Source of the DNA: VGJJ01 sp964480705
GTDB lineage: Archaea > Iainarchaeota > Iainarchaeia > Iainarchaeales > VGJJ01
Reading direction: 5' to 3'
NCBI GenBank assembly: GCA_964480705.1
Contig: CAYZPC010000013.1
Coordinates: forward strand, 1 to 24,587
Length of the DNA stretch: 24,587 nt
Shown: positions 22,632 through 24,587 of the stretch, in pieces
Position numbering within the stretch: the stretch's first letter is position 1
Layout of the letters: the number at the start of each line of letters is the position of its first letter
Program-made: the position numbers and the translations under genes
Notes under the pieces: generated by a model
Seen by the model: the letters and a program-made list of their open reading frames with translations, nothing else
What the model was told of the DNA's origin: nothing
Databases searched by the model: none

Positions 22632-23189
22632 ATGCGGAGAATATTTTTTGCCGTCCCCCTGAATGCTTCACATGTAAAACCATTTTTGCCCCTCTATCAA
22701 AAAGTGGTTCGAGAGAACCCGCACGTGGTTTTTTCGCCCGTGAGCAAGTGGCACATCACCCTGCACTTCGTTGGAGATGTGAGTGAAAAAGCCCTGGAAA
22801 AAATAATGGAGAATTTCAAAAATGTGCATCTGCCGCGAATGCATCCGATTGTATTAGGAGGCAATCCTCCATTGGGGAGGTTTGGAAACTCTGTGCTGTA
22901 TTTGCGTGTGACGGATGAGCAAAAAAGTCTGCATGCGCTGCACACTATTCTCAAGGGCATGGTGCCCGTGCGACTGGAACAAACGTATCAACCCCACATC
23001 ACGTGGGGGAGAAATCCCAAGCATGAAAATCTCCAAAAAATAGTGGGGGAAAATATGCAAACGAGTAAAAAAGAGCACAATTTTGGACAGATTTTTTTGT
23101 ACGAATCCATCTCCAATGGGAACGAAACTCGCTACATGCCTCTCGCACATCGGCGAATTTTTTGCTCCAAACGTGCAAAAACGAGATAG
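22632..23189 (+). CDS. thpR: RNA 2',3'-cyclic phosphodiesterase (2'-5' RNA ligase family)
   Basis: The 185-aa protein is a 2H-phosphoesterase of the ThpR/LigT type. Such enzymes hydrolyse RNA 2',3'-cyclic phosphates and, in vitro, join tRNA half-molecules with 2'-5' bonds. It opens with the typical MRRIFFAVPL and has both HxTx motifs, HITLHFVGDV (His41) and HITWGR (His122). Length is normal for the family. An upstream in-frame GTG at 22593 would add 13 residues, but the TATA box at 22601-22610 lies inside that extension, so the ATG at 22632 is chosen. It may take part in RNA repair or turnover. It follows a membrane-protein gene but has its own promoter. Confidence 0.92.
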   Translation: MRRIFFAVPLNASHVKPFLPLYQKVVRENPHVVFSPVSKWHITLHFVGDVSEKALEKIMENFKNVHLPRMHPIVLGGNPPLGRFGNSVLYLRVTDEQKSLHALHTILKGMVPVRLEQTYQPHITWGRNPKHENLQKIVGENMQTSKKEHNFGQIFLYESISNGNETRYMPLAHRRIFCSKRAKTR

Positions 23190-23269
23190 TCCAGGCACAT
23201 TCCTTTTAATACTCAACGGGGTTTCTCTCGAAGAACTAAGTGCGCACAGCGCAGGGAGTTTGAGATACT

Positions 23270-23437
23270 ATGGCTTTAGGTGGAAAAAAACCCGCATTCG
23301 GCGGATACGCTATTTCATTTGCAGGACGACGCGACACGATTGAAGACATCATGGGAAGCAAGCCCATCGCACCTTCTGAAATGACAAAGAAAATTTGGGC
23401 ATACGTGAAGAAACACAATTTGTCCAACAAGAAATAA
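23270..23437 (+). CDS. Short SWIB-domain protein
   Basis: This 55-aa reading frame encodes a protein with a recognisable SWIB/MDM2-type segment: DTIEDIMGSKPIAPSEMTKK followed by IWAYVKKHNLSNKK. The family motif G-S-K-P-[LI]-x-R/P-x-E-[VM]-T-K-K-[LI]-W-x-Y-[IV]-K-K-H-N-L fits closely. Typical stand-alone SWIB proteins continue for another ~35 residues; here the protein stops right after the motif. A Gly/Lys-rich N-terminus precedes it. The role is probably in chromatin or topoisomerase-linked DNA contacts, but this is inferred from the domain only. GGGAG at 23254-23258 is a possible distant ribosome-binding site. A hairpin terminator follows at once. Confidence 0.75.
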   Translation: MALGGKKPAFGGYAISFAGRRDTIEDIMGSKPIAPSEMTKKIWAYVKKHNLSNKK

Positions 23438-23449
23438 AATTAATTTTTA

Positions 23450-23479
23450 GCGGGCGGGAAACCGCTCGCACTATTTTTT
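23450..23479 (+). terminator. GAAA-capped hairpin terminator after the SWIB gene
   Basis: GCGGGCGG-GAAA-CCGCTCGC forms an eight-pair stem (one G-U) capped by a GNRA tetraloop. It is followed after ACTA by six T residues (23474-23479). This is a textbook intrinsic-terminator shape, thirteen bases past the SWIB stop codon. Confidence 0.7.
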
Positions 23480-23546
23480 ATCTGCTTTTTACGAATGCTT
23501 TTTCACACGCAAAACACGGCCTTATTCACGGCGTTTTTGCCTATTG
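23480..23546 (+). other. Short AT-rich spacer with no gene
   Basis: Between the hairpin terminator and the HesB promoter I see no credible open frame or RNA gene. The only structure is a weak GGC-GTTTTT-GCC inverted repeat near 23530-23541. Confidence 0.4.
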
Positions 23547-23553
23547 TTATAAA
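23547..23553 (+). promoter_or_regulatory. TATA-like box for the IscA/HesB-type gene
   Basis: TTATAAA would start transcription near 23577, giving a leader of about 20 bases that carries GGAGG at 23586-23590. This is one of the few leadered genes in the window. Confidence 0.5.
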
Positions 23554-23597
23554 CTTCTCCTCGCGAGAATGGTATATTGCCCCGCGGAGGGACTCTC

Positions 23598-23990
23598 ATG
23601 AATGATGCCTGTAACACTACTGGAAGCGCAACGGTCGGAAGCACTATTGCCAAAACAGAGATGAAGACACTCATCGATGTCACGTCGCGCGCCGTTGAGA
23701 AATTGAAAGCATTCATGCAGAGCGAAAAAAAAGAAGGATATGGTTTGCGCGTCGCGGTGTTGCCCGGCGGATGCTCCGGATACACGTATTCATTGACGTT
23801 TGAAAAAGAAGGATTGGGAAGCGACATCAAACTCGAATTTTTTGGAGTACTTGTGTTCGTGGACAAAATGTCTGAACCCATGCTGCAAGGAAGCACGATT
23901 GATTACGTCGAATCATTGCAAGGCGCCGGGTTCACGGTGAACAATCCGAATGTGCACGGCGGATGCGGTTGCGGAAAATCATTTAGTTAA
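23598..23990 (+). CDS. IscA/HesB/ErpA-type iron-sulfur cluster carrier
   Basis: The 130-aa protein is an A-type carrier that receives and passes on iron-sulfur clusters to client proteins. The core starts near residue 24 (LIDVTSRAVEKLKAFM). The three conserved cysteines are present: Cys59 in LPGGCSGYTYSL, and Cys123 and Cys125 in HGGCGCGKSF. About 22 residues, including Cys5, precede the usual family start. They are supported by GGAGG seven bases before ATG 23598, and no such signal precedes Met22. I do not assign iscA, erpA or sufA because the subfamily is unclear. A run of seven T residues follows the stop codon. Confidence 0.93.
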   Translation: MNDACNTTGSATVGSTIAKTEMKTLIDVTSRAVEKLKAFMQSEKKEGYGLRVAVLPGGCSGYTYSLTFEKEGLGSDIKLEFFGVLVFVDKMSEPMLQGSTIDYVESLQGAGFTVNNPNVHGGCGCGKSFS

Positions 23991-23997
23991 TTTTTTT
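23991..23997 (+). terminator. T-run terminator after the IscA/HesB-type gene
   Basis: Seven T residues follow the TAA stop codon directly, an archaeal-type oligo-T terminator. No hairpin is visible. Confidence 0.45.
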
Positions 23998-24000
23998 ACT

Positions 24001-24010
24001 AAAATATTTT
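24001..24010 (+). promoter_or_regulatory. TATA-like box for the peroxiredoxin gene
   Basis: AAAATATTTT is centred 25 bases before ATG 24030, consistent with a nearly leaderless message. GAGG at 24014-24017 is too far from the ATG to be a good ribosome-binding site. Confidence 0.45.
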
Positions 24011-24029
24011 CAAGAGGAAGTGAACCATC

Positions 24030-24497
24030 ATGTCTACCATGCCAGCCGAAGGAAGCAAAGCCCCTGCTTTTACCCTAAAAGATACGAATGGAAATGATGT
24101 TACCTTGTCGAAATTGAAAGGGAAAAAAGTCGTGTTGTATTTTTACCCCCGCGATGACACTCCGGGATGCACAACAGAAGCATGCGAGTTCCGCGACAAT
24201 TTAGCGCGTGTGAAAAAAAAGGGCGCACTCGTTTTTGGCATATCTAAAGATGATGAAAAATCGCACCAAAAATTTACCGAAAAATACCAGCTCAACTTCC
24301 CCTTGCTTTCCGATGCGGATGGAAAAGTCATTGAAGCATATGGTGCGTGGGGAGAAAAATCCATGTATGGAAAAAAATTCATGGGGATTATTCGGAGCAC
24401 GTTTATTATTGATGAAGACGGGAGAATCATGAAGGTTTTTCCAAAAGTCTCTCCCCAGGGGCACGCGGAAGAAGTGCTCCAGGCATTAGAAGGATAG
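24030..24497 (+). CDS. bcp: Thioredoxin-dependent peroxiredoxin, BCP/PrxQ type
   Basis: The 155-aa protein is a BCP/PrxQ peroxiredoxin that reduces hydrogen peroxide and organic hydroperoxides, using a thioredoxin-like reductant. The active site is clear: VVLYFYPRDDTPGCTTEACEF, with peroxidatic Cys47 and a second Cys at 52. This is the atypical two-Cys spacing of the family. Thr44 and the downstream Arg in GIIRSTFIIDEDG complete the site. The opening APAFTLKDTNG and the segment FGISKDDEKSHQKFTEKY are also typical, and length is normal. ATG 24030 is favoured over ATG 24039 by the TATA-like box. With the iron-sulfur carrier upstream it forms a small redox neighbourhood, although each gene has its own promoter. 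Confidence 0.96.
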   Translation: MSTMPAEGSKAPAFTLKDTNGNDVTLSKLKGKKVVLYFYPRDDTPGCTTEACEFRDNLARVKKKGALVFGISKDDEKSHQKFTEKYQLNFPLLSDADGKVIEAYGAWGEKSMYGKKFMGIIRSTFIIDEDGRIMKVFPKVSPQGHAEEVLQALEG

Positions 24498-24512
24498 GTT
24501 CCTTCCCGTGCC

Positions 24513-24520
24513 TTTAAAAT
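24513..24520 (+). promoter_or_regulatory. TATA box for tRNA-Asp
   Basis: TTTAAAAT is centred about 29 bases before the first base of the tRNA at 24546. Confidence 0.5.
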
Positions 24521-24545
24521 GCTTTTCCGAGAGTTTTTGTATAGT

Positions 24546-24587
24546 GCCCGCTTCGTCTAGCGGCTAGGATGCCACCCTGTCACGGTG
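24546..24587 (+). tRNA. tRNA-Asp (GTC), 5' part, cut by window edge
   Basis: The acceptor strand GCCCGCT, a T at position 8, a D-arm with GTCT/GGAT and the AGCGGCTA loop, and the anticodon stem CCACC are all visible. The loop CTGTCAC carries anticodon GTC for aspartate. The window ends within the 3' side of the anticodon stem (GGTG). Confidence 0.9.

Noticed and set aside
1..24587. CRISPR array, transposon or integrase
   Set aside because: I found no regularly spaced short repeats, no transposase or integrase frame and no terminal inverted repeats. The only long repeats are the two giant genes.

Overview
The window looks archaeal. It carries a GatD-type amidotransferase subunit, which is found only in Archaea. 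Most genes have a TATA-like box centred about 27 bases before the start codon, as expected for short or absent leaders. The one visible tRNA 3' end does not encode CCA. Base composition is moderate, and there are many short bacterial-type genes and very large secreted multidomain proteins. I infer a metagenomic, possibly DPANN-type archaeon; the phylum cannot be fixed from the sequence alone.

Layout. (1) 1-3.9 kb: the 3' end of a tRNA, then a block of small genes of mostly bacterial type: DUF2200, a RibD-C/DHFR-like reductase, a DUF1801 protein, a DUF1428 protein, an MscS channel and a YgiD/DODA-like extradiol dioxygenase. (2) 4.0-10.7 kb: a giant secreted protein of 2227 aa. It has a signal peptide, a ~900-aa head resembling a multidomain polysaccharide lyase, a MopE-like Asp/Cys metal-binding motif, a stalk of TIG/IPT-like, Calx-beta and FN3-like domains, a Pro/Gly linker, a second MopE-like motif and a hydrophobic C-terminus. 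(3) 10.8-14.5 kb: a cassette with a six-helix membrane protein, a HAMP-bearing receptor without any output domain, a small Cys/coiled-coil protein divergent from a PadR regulator, a DUF1624 membrane acyltransferase-like protein and a pirin. (4) 14.6-20.5 kb: a second giant paralogue of ~1978 aa with the same architecture, lacking one TIG plus the Calx-beta domain. (5) 20.5-24.6 kb: housekeeping genes: GatD, a membrane protein, an RNA 2',3'-cyclic phosphodiesterase, a short SWIB protein, an IscA/HesB-type protein, a BCP/PrxQ peroxiredoxin and the 5' part of tRNA-Asp(GTC).

How it may fit together. The two giant proteins are the most unusual content. They are probably exported, membrane-tethered and displayed on a long beta-domain stalk, with a head that may bind or cleave polysaccharide. 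They form direct repeats about 10.5 kb apart, with blocks of almost identical DNA that suggest gene conversion. They bracket membrane-sensing genes and a PadR module whose promoter carries two matching palindromes. A functional link between the cassette and the giant proteins is inference from position only.
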